Source: Limosilactobacillus antri DSM 16041
GTDB taxonomy: Bacteria; Bacillota; Bacilli; Lactobacillales; Lactobacillaceae
DNA length: 44,135 nt
Direction: 5' to 3'
Assembly (NCBI RefSeq): GCF_000160835.1
Contig: NZ_GG700732.1
Span: 325,409 to 369,543, forward strand
The notes below the pieces were generated by a model. That model searched no databases. It saw nothing but the letters and a program-made list of their open reading frames with translations, and was not told the DNA's origin. Each line of letters opens with the position of its first letter. Position 1 is the first letter of the stretch. Positions 32,955 through 41,499 of this stretch are shown piece after piece. The position numbers were made by a program, and so were the translations under genes.

Positions 32955-33641
32955 TTACTCTTCAAGCTTAATCCCAATCTGGCGAACTTTGTCAGCGTCC
33001 CCATGCTGGTTAAGGTAGTTGGCAATCGCGGTCTTAGGAATCCGCTTGAGCGGCGTCACACCGGCACTAGCATCACCGCTAATCCGGTAAATATTGACCG
33101 TCCCGTCACTATCAAGGGTGTAAACCAGTGGTGTGGGTCCGGTTTGACTAGCAGCAGCAACCTTATAGGCGGTCCCCTGCCCCTCATCACTGAGTTTGCC
33201 AAGCGTCGGGTCCCCGGCGGCCTTCCCAATCCCAACAACGAAGTCCGTACCCGACAAACTGCTCCAACCGGCTAAGCCAGTAGTACGAGCATATTCAATC
33301 ACGCTGGCCGCATCCAGTTTCGGTGACTCACCCGGAGAAAGCTTGGCGGTGGCACTCGTGTTAGCGCTTGGAGTTGCGCTACTATCCGTATCCGAATTGC
33401 CGGTACTCTGTGACGAAGAAGACGTTGCAATTGCTGGGTTGCTACTATCCTGATGGTGCTTTATAAAGGCAAACGTCAAGCCGCACACTGCAATCACTGC
33501 AATAACAATTGCCATAGCTTTCTTCTTGCCGCTCTTTTTAGCTGCGGGTGCCGGTTTATAATTCTTAAACTGGTAGCCGCACTTGGCACAAATGCGGCTA
33601 CCGGGCCGCCGTTTGGCTCCACAATTTGGACAAAATTTCAC
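32955..33641 (-). CDS. Zinc-ribbon membrane protein with extracellular domain
   Basis: With the GTG at 33641 as start, the protein begins MKFCPNCGAKRRPGSRICAKCG, a clean two-CxxC zinc ribbon. A Lys-rich stretch, one membrane segment (near residues 42-60), a long Ser/Thr/Asn linker and an extracellular domain (DAASVIEYARTTGLAGW to IRQIGIKLEE-like end, about residues 105-228) follow. The layout is like TcaA/YvbJ-type zinc-ribbon proteins. The start is inferred from the MKFCPNCG family pattern and from a 4-base overlap (GTGA) with a 13-codon upstream leader that carries the good ribosome binding site. A TTG five codons upstream is possible but has no good site. Confidence 0.78.
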   Translation of the reverse strand: MKFCPNCGAKRRPGSRICAKCGYQFKNYKPAPAAKKSGKKKAMAIVIAVIAVCGLTFAFIKHHQDSSNPAIATSSSSQSTGNSDTDSSATPSANTSATAKLSPGESPKLDAASVIEYARTTGLAGWSSLSGTDFVVGIGKAAGDPTLGKLSDEGQGTAYKVAAASQTGPTPLVYTLDSDGTVNIYRISGDASAGVTPLKRIPKTAIANYLNQHGDADKVRQIGIKLEE

Positions 33642-33679
33642 TGGCCCCACCACCAATCGATAATCATTAGTTCCTGCAT
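33638..33679 (-). CDS. 13-codon leader peptide with three consecutive Trp codons
   Basis: ATG at 33679 starts MQELMIIDWWWGQ, and its TGA stop (33640-33638) overlaps the GTG start of the zinc-ribbon gene as GTGA. GGGAGG lies 7 bases before this ATG and is the only strong ribosome binding site here. Translation of the zinc-ribbon protein is probably coupled to the leader. The TGGTGGTGGGG run may itself serve as a Shine-Dalgarno element, which would explain the Trp codons without any tryptophan sensing. Confidence 0.55.
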   Translation of the reverse strand: MQELMIIDWWWGQ

Positions 33680-33867
33680 TTCAAAACCTCCCTTTGCATA
33701 ATCATTGCTAATTATAGTAATAACTTCCCCTGAAATGGCTGACTTTCAGTTATCTAACAAAAGTTTCAGCTTAATGTGCTCTGCCCCAGGGTTATCGCGC
33801 TATCGAAAATTATATTAACTAGCCTTGCTGAAGTTTTCATTGTACAATGGACATAATTAAATCAATC

Positions 33868-33960
33868 ATACATTAGGGGTGTCCGTTTGCCGGACTGAGA
33901 TACGACCACAGTCGTGGACTCTAGAACCTGTCAAGTTGATACTTGCGAAGGAAAATGTGC
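33868..33960 (+). promoter_or_regulatory. TPP riboswitch (THI element)
   Basis: The segment has the conserved GGGGTG early on, CTGAGAT, then the GAACCTG block and a closing stem (ACATT with AATGT). A terminator follows 14 bases later and then thiM. When thiamine pyrophosphate is bound, transcription should stop before the salvage genes. Confidence 0.93.
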
Positions 33961-33973
33961 GTAAATGCCAGTT

Positions 33974-34008
33974 GTGGCCGGGTTCAGTGTATCCTGGCCA
34001 CTTTTTTT
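33974..34008 (+). terminator. Riboswitch-controlled terminator before thiM
   Basis: GTGGCC (33974-33979) pairs with GGCCAC (33996-34001), then seven T. It lies between the TPP aptamer and the thiM ribosome binding site. Confidence 0.88.
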
Positions 34009-34025
34009 ATTTAGGAGGAACTTTA

Positions 34026-34790
34026 ATGGAGAATCATCTAATTGCAGCCGTTCGCCAACACCACCCGATTACGTTCACCGTCGCTAACACCGTCACCAGC
34101 GGGAAAGTCGCTGACGCCCTCAGCGCGATTGGGGCCTCCCCAATTATGTCAGCAGCACCAGAAGAGGCAGCTGACCTGGTAGCAGCAGCCCACGCGGTTA
34201 CCCTGAACCTCGGTACACCGACGGCCGAGCTTTGCAAAGAGCTTACTGCCGTAGCAAGGGCGGCTAACCGTCTCCATAAGCCCCTGGTCCTTGACCCAGT
34301 TGCCTGCGGAGCCACCGCCTTTCGTCAGCAAATCAACCACGACCTGCTGACCAATCACCGGTTCACAGTGATCCGGGGAAACGCGGGCGAAATTGCCAGC
34401 CTGGCGGGAGTTGACTGGAACGGTCACGGCATTGATGCGGGCTCCGGTGATGGCGACCTAGTTACCCTTGCCCAACGGTGTGCTAACCGTTACCAGACCA
34501 CGGTCGTCCTTTCCGGGCCAGTCGACGTGATTACTAACGGTCAGGCAACGCGGCACAACGACCGGGGAACCGAGTGGCTCGCCACCAACGTCGGTTCTGG
34601 CGATATCCTGTCCAGCATCATTGCCGCCCTCCTCGGCCAGGGAGCAGATCCCGTGACCGCCGGCTGGCTCGGTTGCCGGCTCGTAACAACTGCTGGAAAG
34701 AACGCCACCAAGGGCACCCACGGGCTTGGCAGCTGGCAAGAACACTTCCTTGATGAACTGACGATGATTACCGACGAAGATTTAGCATAG
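34026..34790 (+). CDS. thiM: Hydroxyethylthiazole kinase
   Basis: ThiM phosphorylates 4-methyl-5-(2-hydroxyethyl)thiazole with ATP for thiamine salvage. The protein is 254 residues from the ATG at 34026, which has AGGAGG upstream; a longer frame running through the riboswitch is not translated. Family blocks are ANTVTSGKVADALSAIGASPIMS (residues 21-43), LDPVACGATAFR, VIRGNAGEIASLAG, and the anion-hole segment ATNVGSGDILSSIIAALLG. It is the first gene of thiM-thiD-thiE. Confidence 0.95.
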   Translation: MENHLIAAVRQHHPITFTVANTVTSGKVADALSAIGASPIMSAAPEEAADLVAAAHAVTLNLGTPTAELCKELTAVARAANRLHKPLVLDPVACGATAFRQQINHDLLTNHRFTVIRGNAGEIASLAGVDWNGHGIDAGSGDGDLVTLAQRCANRYQTTVVLSGPVDVITNGQATRHNDRGTEWLATNVGSGDILSSIIAALLGQGADPVTAGWLGCRLVTTAGKNATKGTHGLGSWQEHFLDELTMITDEDLA

Positions 34791-34804
34791 AAAGGATGAG
34801 CAAG

Positions 34805-35626
34805 ATGACTAACGATTTCCCCCAAGCACTGACCATTGCAGGAACTGACAGCGGTGGCGGGGCCGGGATCGCCGCTGACTTTAAGACCATGCAGGAGCGG
34901 GGCGTCTTCGCAACGATGGTGGTGGTGGCGGTGACCGCCCAAAACACCCTGGGAGTCCAGGACGCCCTGCCAATGCCGCCCCAGCTGATTGACGAGCAGT
35001 GTGCCTCCCTAGCGGCCGACCTAAAAATTAGGGCTTGTAAGACCGGGATGCTGGCCGATCCAACCAGGGTCATGGCGGTGGTCAAGAACCTGCAAAAGTA
35101 TGACTTTGGCCCCGTTACAGTCGATCCCGTAATGATTGCCAAGGGCGGCGCCAAGCTGCTTAGCGATGACGCCATCGCTACCGTTCGCGACCAGCTGCTC
35201 CCCCTCGCCAGTCTAGTCACCCCCAACCTGCCCGAGGCTGAAGAACTAACGGGGATGAAAATTCAAACGGAAGCCGACATGATCACGGCGGGCAAACTCC
35301 TCCAGGGAATGGGGGCCAAGAACGTCCTCGTCAAGGGGGGGCACTTTGCTAGCGCGGATGAAGCCAACGACTTTGTCCTGCTTGAAAACGGCCATAACTT
35401 TTGGCTGACCGCCAAGCGGATCCCAACCCATAATACTCACGGCACTGGCGACACCATCTCCGCTTGCATTACGGCGGAGCTTGCCAAGGGAAAGTCAATG
35501 GAAAAGGCGATTCGAATCGGAAAAGCCTATGTGGAGGCCACAATCAAAGATGGGATCAACGTCGGCCATGGACACGGTCCCCTCAACCACTGGGCCCAGA
35601 TCGGCGGTGACCAGGATGAAATTTGA
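34805..35626 (+). CDS. thiD: Hydroxymethylpyrimidine/phosphomethylpyrimidine kinase
   Basis: ThiD phosphorylates HMP and then HMP-phosphate to give HMP-PP. The protein has 273 residues from ATG 34805; an ATG three codons earlier lies right on the AAAGG site. Motifs: LTIAGTDSGGGAGIAADFKTM (residues 8-28), TVDPVMIAKGG, TPNLPEAEELTG, LVKGGH and the ribokinase-type NTHGTGDTISACI. thiE overlaps its end by 11 bases. Confidence 0.95.
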   Translation: MTNDFPQALTIAGTDSGGGAGIAADFKTMQERGVFATMVVVAVTAQNTLGVQDALPMPPQLIDEQCASLAADLKIRACKTGMLADPTRVMAVVKNLQKYDFGPVTVDPVMIAKGGAKLLSDDAIATVRDQLLPLASLVTPNLPEAEELTGMKIQTEADMITAGKLLQGMGAKNVLVKGGHFASADEANDFVLLENGHNFWLTAKRIPTHNTHGTGDTISACITAELAKGKSMEKAIRIGKAYVEATIKDGINVGHGHGPLNHWAQIGGDQDEI

Positions 35627-36269
35627 CCCAACCATGCTCCGCGCCTACCTGGTCGGTGGTAGCCAGGATACCCACCACGACCCAGCAGAACTATTGACCA
35701 AGACCGAAGAAGCGCTCCAGGCCGGGATAACAGCCTTCCAGTACCGGGAAAAGGGCTCTTCTAACCTTTCGGCCGATCAGCGATTAAAACTGGCTCAGCA
35801 ACTCCGGGAACTAACCCGGCACTACCAGGTCCCTTTCTTCATCGATGACGATGAGGAGCTGGCGTTAGCGGTCGGCGCTGACGGGGTTCACGTCGGCCAA
35901 AAGGATCAGCGGATTGAGCAGGTCATCCAGCGGGCCCAAGGGAAATTGATGATTGGTTACTCCTGCAATCGGCCAGCGCAAATTGAAAAAGCCAACCAGC
36001 TGGCAGCCGTCGATTATGTCGGTGCTGGCCCGGTCTTCCCCACCCAGTCAAAGGCGGACGCGGATCCGGCGCTAGGCCTAAAGCAGCTTGCACTGCTCAA
36101 CCGCCTCAGTGAGCAGCCGGTCGTTGCTATCGGCGGCATTACTGCCGACAACATTGCGGCAACCCTTGCAACTGGCGTTGCGGGTGCCGCGGTGATTTCA
36201 ATGGTTTTCCAGAGTGACGACATTTCTCAGACTGTCCACCAGATGTTGACGGCTGGTTCTCAATCGTAA
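35616..36269 (+). CDS. thiE: Thiamine phosphate synthase
   Basis: ThiE joins HMP-PP with thiazole phosphate to give thiamine phosphate. The 217-residue protein is a TIM barrel with YREKG (near residue 43), DDDEELALAVGADGVHVGQKD (near 82-102), GYSCNRPAQIEKA, DYVGAGPVFPTQSKAD and AIGGITADNI. Starting at ATG 35616, it overlaps thiD by 11 bases with a weak internal ribosome binding site, which implies coupled translation. No de novo gene (thiC, thiG) is present here, so the operon serves salvage. Confidence 0.95.
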   Translation: MKFDPTMLRAYLVGGSQDTHHDPAELLTKTEEALQAGITAFQYREKGSSNLSADQRLKLAQQLRELTRHYQVPFFIDDDEELALAVGADGVHVGQKDQRIEQVIQRAQGKLMIGYSCNRPAQIEKANQLAAVDYVGAGPVFPTQSKADADPALGLKQLALLNRLSEQPVVAIGGITADNIAATLATGVAGAAVISMVFQSDDISQTVHQMLTAGSQS

Positions 36270-36298
36270 CTGTCATTATGTCAACTAAGCCCAGAGGA

Positions 36299-36335
36299 AA
36301 AGGGCCGGTTCCGTTTATGGAACCGGCCCTTTAGC
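36299..36335. terminator. Convergent terminator, thi operon and antigen I/II-like gene
   Basis: AAAGGGCCGGTTCC pairs perfectly with GGAACCGGCCCTTT (14 bp, 6-base loop). Short T runs flank it on both strands. Confidence 0.88.
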
Positions 36336-36393
36336 TTCCTGCCCACTCACGTAATTGGGGGGGGAGAAGAGTGAGCAGTGAATTTAGGCTAAA

Positions 36394-39300
36394 TTAGTTA
36401 TCTTCCTTTTTCTTGAGGCCGAACATGCCGAGGGTAATCCCCATCAGGCCCAATCCAACTAAGGCACTGGAATTTTCGTCCCCAGTTTGTGGCAACTGCT
36501 GGTCATTAGCCTGGTATTGACCAGCAGTGTTAACGTTCGCCTGGCTACCGTCGTTTTCCAGACGCGTCCCATTGTAGTAACCGTCGTTAGACTGGCCGTT
36601 ACCACCTCGATTATTACGCGTTGGAATCTTTTCAATTTCAACTTTGACGACCACCGGCTGACCATCGCCATTAAAGGTAATTTCAGTTGGGATAGTCTGA
36701 CCCGGCACGAGTTCGTAACCCGCTGGAATTTGCGGCGTGAACGGAATCGTCTGGTCAGTAACCCCCTGGATCGGTATTTCGGCAATCGGGTTACCGTTCG
36801 GGCCAACGTAGATAATCTTTCCGCTCTGGGGGTTGGCCGTGTAATTCACTTCTACCAGGCGGTTCGGCGTGCCCGCGGTAACGTTGTTATCACCCTTGAC
36901 CTTGACGGAGCCGTCAGGATTGACGACCAGGTCAGCGTCGGCAGGCTCATCGTCAGTTTGAGCAGCGAAGGACCGCAGTTCACTAGCAACATAGCTCCGG
37001 CGGGAGTGGGCCGTATAGCCCTGAATGGTCGGCACAACCACGTCAGCGAAGGACTGGGCCTGCGGGGTGTCCGCGTCAGCACTAGCTTCCGCCGCGGCCG
37101 GCTTCCAGTCACTGTAAGTAACATCCCCGGTAACCTCATCAATGTCCGCCTGGCGAACGTAATCGGCTTCTTGATCCTTCGTCGTCACCTCTCCGGTCCG
37201 CGGATCAGTAATCCGTACTGTGAAGTGGACGTTCTTGGTCAGCTCTTCTAGTTGCGGATAATCTCTGTCCTTGTCACCCGGTAGCGGTCCAGTTGGCTGA
37301 TCATCCCCAGGGTTGACGATGTCGTGCTTGTGCTGGACGGTAACAATGGTGTCCGGAGTGTGGTCACCAGTAAAGGTGATTTCACTCGGCGCCGGCTTTT
37401 CGCCTGTCACGACCTCCCAACCAGCTGGAACGGTGGAGTTTATCTTGACAGTCTGGTCGGTCTTCCCGTTGACGGTATCCGTCTTGATGGTGTTACCATC
37501 CTTGTCCCGGTAAATGATGTTAGTCCGCTGGTCGTTTGCTGTATAAGTGATCGTGACGGTGGTGTCGTTGGTCTGGTCGGTAACCGTTTGACCGGCAACC
37601 GTGCTTTCGCTTGGTGTGTAGCCCGCAACGGCAGGAACGGCAAATTCATCCCATTCTCCAGTCGTCCAATTACCATAAGTGACCTGTCCAGTCACCTCGT
37701 CGACCGTTGCCTGCCGGGTCAGGTGGACAGTTTGCGTTGTGGTTGTCTTGCCGGTATGAGGATCAAGCACCTCAATGGTCCGGGTGATGGTCTTGTTCAA
37801 ACTGTCAGAATCGACGCCAGTTGGGTAGCCCTGGCTAGGGTTATCCGGTAATTTGTCCTGGGGCGTCTTCGGTTGGTCAGGGTTAACAACGACTTTGCCA
37901 TGCTTGATGTGAACATAGACCGTGGCAATCCCCTGATCAGTAACCGTCATCTTCTTCGGCAGGTTCTGTCCATCTTCTTTGACCCAGCCAGCCGGGACGC
38001 TGTCAGTATCAATGTCGATAGTTTGGTCCGTGTGACCTGCCAAGGCCGTTGCCGATTGCTCGTGACCCTGGTCGTCGATGTAGGAAATCTTGCCGGTATA
38101 ATTATTTGGCGTGTAGGTGATCGTGATGGTAGAGTCACTATCACCCGGCTTAACGGTCAACGAATCAACATTTGATTGGCTCGGCGTATAACCGGGAACG
38201 ACCGGAATATCAACTTTACTGAAGGTATGGTTACCATTTTCAGACCACGGTTGATACTTAACCTCGCCGGTAACAGCATCTACGGTTGCGTCCCGAGTAA
38301 AGGTAACAGTTTGCTTAATAGTTGATGTACCCTTATATGGGTCCGTAACTTTGACTGTCCGGGTAACGGTACTGTTTAAGTCGTTTTGTTTTACGCCACT
38401 AGGAAAATGCTTATCCTTAGTCCCCGGAATAAGCGCTCCCGGCTGCTTTGGTTGGTCATGGTCAACATGAACAGTGACATGTTCGATATTTACGATAGTA
38501 TCAGGTGTCTTATCGCCCGTAAAAGTAACTTTGCTGGGGATTGTCTGCCCAGGAATTAGCTTCCAACCATCGGGAACAGAGGAATCCGTATTAACCGTCT
38601 CATCGGTTTTACCGTTGACCATATCTTTTTTAATAATATTGCCATTTTTGTCTTCATAAACAATGTTAGTCGTTTGATTATCGGCGGCATAGTTAACCAC
38701 AATATTAGCGTTTGGGTTATCTGCAGTCACACTTTGACCAGCTAAAATATTATTCTTAACCTGGTCATCTGCCCGCTTCCCATTAACAATAACCGAATCA
38801 ACGTGATAACCCGGAATGGTCGTTAACGTGAAATCTTCAAAACGATGTTCGCCACCCCAACCATTAGCGCTTTTGGTGAATTGATACGACTGATCAACCG
38901 GGGTAGTGGTAGTTTTCCCATTTGGCATATTAACTGTTACATGCTGACTACCGTTAACATGCAACTCAACATCATGGTAGGCAACTTTAGCATTGGAGTT
39001 CTTTTTTACGGGTGGCACTGGGTCATCGTAAGTTGGAATCACTGTTTGCACGATTGCCCACATACTTCCATTATTCCACTCATCTGGTGTCAGCTTATTC
39101 AAACTGGCTGCAACATCAGGGCTTATCTGAGTATAAAACCGCAGAGTTACATGGTTTCCAGAAACGTTAAAAAGTCCTGAACCATACGTCCGTTTTCCAT
39201 GCGGGTCATCGGTCACTGATTGATCCCAGTCACCGTCATTAAAATGGTTAGAGTATTCATTATTACCATCAACAGCTACAGACGAACCCAACAATTGTTC

Positions 39301-40377
39301 AGCTTTACCATCAGAAAGCAACTCAACACTTTCAATGTTGACACCCTTTTGGCTTCCTTTATCATTCCCATGATTATTTAGCGATGCGGGAACAATATAT
39401 GAATCTTTTGAGTTTAACGTAATTAATTGTCCATTCTCATCATAAAAACGATAAGTAACATCAATTGACGTTCCGGCAAACTCTAACCCCTTAGTCAAAT
39501 TATCATAAATAACGACACAATGTTTGCCGAAATGGCTATCAGTCAGGCCATCACGTTCTAGATTGGAAAACGAGACTACAACTTTACTAATCTTTCTCCC
39601 TTCGTAGTATGAATTTTGAAGATTGGTAAATGTAAATTCTCCCAGTTCCCCTTCAACCGCTGTACTATTACCATCCTTAAACACAATTTCATGATAATTT
39701 CCCTGACTTGGAAACGTCGGGTGCTTGTAATTAATGTCATTTCCGGTTTCAATCATCAAACGATTATCCGTCACGGTTCCGTTTACCACAACGTTAGGCT
39801 CATCACCAAAAATTAAATTCTGTTGAATGTCGTTTCCTGTTAAAGCCCCATCTTTTACAGGATAGCCTTTGTCTTTAAGAGCCTGTTTATATGCTTCCAA
39901 GGCTTTATTGTACTCATCCTGACTTTGTGTATTGGCCTTTTGCTGCTCGTCAAAAGCTTTCTTTACTTGTTCGTTTTGACCCTGATAGTCTAAGGCGGCT
40001 TGATTCTCGGCATCATTGGCATTAGTACCATTAATCACCTTAGTCCCTGACTTTGTAACATTCACACCTGCTTCTTGGGCTTGCTTAATAGTGTCAGATA
40101 GGTGTTGTTTTGCGCTTTCATCCGTACTCTGTGCAGTTTCTGGATTTGCTTTCTCCCCGGTATTTGCCGTGGTGGTCGTTCCCTGGGCGGCCACCTGGCT
40201 GGCACTGGTCATCGCTGGCGTGACGGTATCGGCATGGACGGTTGTCATGTTTATCCCCATAAATGACAAGCCGAGCAATACTGACGATACGCCAACCGTT
40301 AGCTTTCGAATACCAAAGTGCGGCACCTGCTCCATTCCCTGTTGGAGCTTGTACCACTGATTATTTCTAGAAACCAT
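36394..40377 (-). CDS. YSIRK/LPQTG adhesin with antigen I/II (GbpC-type) head and Mub/MucBP-type repeats
   Basis: This 1327-residue surface protein starts at ATG 40377 (GAAGGGA upstream); a longer frame adds 25 residues without a site. It has a YSIRK-type signal (FGIRKLTVGVSSVLLG, residues 21-36; cleavage near VHAD) and a helical Gln/Lys/Glu-rich segment (about 130-170, QSQDEYNKALEAYKQALKD) like the A-region end of streptococcal antigen I/II. A GbpC-type V domain follows (about 185-455, with FTNLQNSYYEGRKISKVV and VQTVIPTYDD). Then come three Mub-type repeats about 190 residues apart (TVTRTVKVTDP, TITRTIEVLDP, FTVRITDPRTG, each with a VDEVTGxVxY-type block) interleaved with four MucBP-like GKTDxTV units, and LPQTG (1295-1299). 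It likely binds glycoproteins or glucan on host or biofilm surfaces. Confidence 0.9.
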   Translation of the reverse strand: MVSRNNQWYKLQQGMEQVPHFGIRKLTVGVSSVLLGLSFMGINMTTVHADTVTPAMTSASQVAAQGTTTTANTGEKANPETAQSTDESAKQHLSDTIKQAQEAGVNVTKSGTKVINGTNANDAENQAALDYQGQNEQVKKAFDEQQKANTQSQDEYNKALEAYKQALKDKGYPVKDGALTGNDIQQNLIFGDEPNVVVNGTVTDNRLMIETGNDINYKHPTFPSQGNYHEIVFKDGNSTAVEGELGEFTFTNLQNSYYEGRKISKVVVSFSNLERDGLTDSHFGKHCVVIYDNLTKGLEFAGTSIDVTYRFYDENGQLITLNSKDSYIVPASLNNHGNDKGSQKGVNIESVELLSDGKAEQLLGSSVAVDGNNEYSNHFNDGDWDQSVTDDPHGKRTYGSGLFNVSGNHVTLRFYTQISPDVAASLNKLTPDEWNNGSMWAIVQTVIPTYDDPVPPVKKNSNAKVAYHDVELHVNGSQHVTVNMPNGKTTTTPVDQSYQFTKSANGWGGEHRFEDFTLTTIPGYHVDSVIVNGKRADDQVKNNILAGQSVTADNPNANIVVNYAADNQTTNIVYEDKNGNIIKKDMVNGKTDETVNTDSSVPDGWKLIPGQTIPSKVTFTGDKTPDTIVNIEHVTVHVDHDQPKQPGALIPGTKDKHFPSGVKQNDLNSTVTRTVKVTDPYKGTSTIKQTVTFTRDATVDAVTGEVKYQPWSENGNHTFSKVDIPVVPGYTPSQSNVDSLTVKPGDSDSTITITYTPNNYTGKISYIDDQGHEQSATALAGHTDQTIDIDTDSVPAGWVKEDGQNLPKKMTVTDQGIATVYVHIKHGKVVVNPDQPKTPQDKLPDNPSQGYPTGVDSDSLNKTITRTIEVLDPHTGKTTTTQTVHLTRQATVDEVTGQVTYGNWTTGEWDEFAVPAVAGYTPSESTVAGQTVTDQTNDTTVTITYTANDQRTNIIYRDKDGNTIKTDTVNGKTDQTVKINSTVPAGWEVVTGEKPAPSEITFTGDHTPDTIVTVQHKHDIVNPGDDQPTGPLPGDKDRDYPQLEELTKNVHFTVRITDPRTGEVTTKDQEADYVRQADIDEVTGDVTYSDWKPAAAEASADADTPQAQSFADVVVPTIQGYTAHSRRSYVASELRSFAAQTDDEPADADLVVNPDGSVKVKGDNNVTAGTPNRLVEVNYTANPQSGKIIYVGPNGNPIAEIPIQGVTDQTIPFTPQIPAGYELVPGQTIPTEITFNGDGQPVVVKVEIEKIPTRNNRGGNGQSNDGYYNGTRLENDGSQANVNTAGQYQANDQQLPQTGDENSSALVGLGLMGITLGMFGLKKKEDN

Positions 40378-40614
40378 TCCTAATCTTCCCTTCAAAAATT
40401 GTGAAACGTCAATAATTATATGGATTGACCATTTCCTAGTCAAATCAGTCAAATGCGTCTAATTTCAGGGAACGTTTTGGACTTATCAGGTGAATGGATT
40501 TACTCTCACCCAGATATTTTGACAATCGTGTTTATTTTATATTTTTCGTTATAAGTTAACCGAACAAATATGGAAATTTTTTTTGTCCTTATCAAATCAT
40601 TAGTAAAAAGCAAA

Positions 40615-40656
40615 AAACGGCTATTCTCCCCGTCATTACGGGAAAAACAGCCGTTT
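40615..40656 (-). terminator. Rho-independent terminator, unknown 223-residue gene
   Basis: AAACGGCT pairs with AGCCGTTT, with an inner CCCGT/ACGGG hairpin. On the minus strand a run of six T follows the stem. Confidence 0.82.
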
Positions 40657-40670
40657 CATTCAATCAATCT

Positions 40671-41342
40671 TTACTTTTTCAGTGGAAATGCTAGTTTAGT
40701 CACAATCCGGGCTGCAGTCGTTACATTTGGCCACCGGCTTTGCTCACCCGTAACGATAATTGTCACATTGAGCAATACGCACAATTCCGCAACCGACATC
40801 GTCGCCAAATAATCTGCAACTACCGCGCCATCCGGGCCCGCGCCTGACCAGCGGTAAAAATACCTGTCAAGGTCATCACGGAACTGTTCGATTGACTCCA
40901 TTAGCCTGATTCGTTCCGTCGCGGTCCGGCCTTGCTTGCGAAAATACTTACGGTTAAAGAGCGCCCGCACCTCTGGAAAAGATTTGATTATGTCCATTTC
41001 CAAAGCGTGGTAAAGGCGCAGGAGGAGCACAACAACCTCTTCTCGCTCCCGACTGTCCGTAATTTGTTGCAAATCCGGACTAGTCGCTAGGCTACTGGTT
41101 GTTTCCAAAATGCTTAATAGCAACCGCTTCTCTGCCAGGAGCGGGTTAATGTTCAACGAATTACGCAGTTCCTGATCAGCGACAACTTCAATCGTACACA
41201 GAACCTGTCCGTTAAAGACGTAGTTGATTGTCTGTTCATGCATTTTGATTTGCAGGCGATTGACCTGGCCAGCGAGAACGTGGCGTCTATTCCACGTGTT
41301 AAAGAACTCCGCCAACCGAGCCAGCAGTTCTCTATATTCCAT
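40671..41342 (-). CDS. Hypothetical protein, 223 residues
   Basis: I do not recognise this protein. It is soluble and rich in helices with many Arg, Glu and Leu. The first 60 residues show alternating strands (RLQIKMHEQTINYVFNGQVLCTIEVVADQEL), the middle has a leucine-rich amphipathic stretch (LLAEKRLLLSILETTSSLA) and a YHALEMDIIKSFPEVRALFNRKYFRKQG segment, and the end is hydrophobic (SVAELCVLLNVTIIVTG). No signal peptide or sure membrane segment is present. It has its own strong promoter (41385-41414) and terminator. Confidence 0.7.
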   Translation of the reverse strand: MEYRELLARLAEFFNTWNRRHVLAGQVNRLQIKMHEQTINYVFNGQVLCTIEVVADQELRNSLNINPLLAEKRLLLSILETTSSLATSPDLQQITDSREREEVVVLLLRLYHALEMDIIKSFPEVRALFNRKYFRKQGRTATERIRLMESIEQFRDDLDRYFYRWSGAGPDGAVVADYLATMSVAELCVLLNVTIIVTGEQSRWPNVTTAARIVTKLAFPLKK

Positions 41343-41384
41343 AATGGAACCCCCGTTAATGTGACACCCGTGTCTCTTCTTTAT

Positions 41385-41414
41385 ATTATACCTTGTTGCT
41401 GCTTACTTAGACAA
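41385..41414 (-). promoter_or_regulatory. Sigma-A promoter of the 223-residue protein gene
   Basis: On the minus strand, TTGTCT (41409-41414), 18 bases, TATAAT (41385-41390), about 40 bases before the start codon. Confidence 0.8.
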
Positions 41415-41416
41415 AA

Positions 41417-41446
41417 AAGAGACTCGGGCTCGCACCCGCGTCTCTT
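41417..41446 (-). terminator. Rho-independent terminator, ClC-family gene
   Basis: AAGAGAC-x-CGGG pairs with CCCG-x-GTCTCTT; on the minus strand a T run follows. Its distal edge runs directly into the promoter of the next minus-strand gene. Confidence 0.82.
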
Positions 41447-41499
41447 CCGGTAGGCAATCACTCTACCACTATTAATGGTAGCAATAATTCCGCCTTTTC

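Noticed and set aside
36487..37251. 254-codon plus-strand frame within the antigen I/II-like gene
   Set aside because: It is antisense to the LPQTG and repeat region, whose reading frame is certain.
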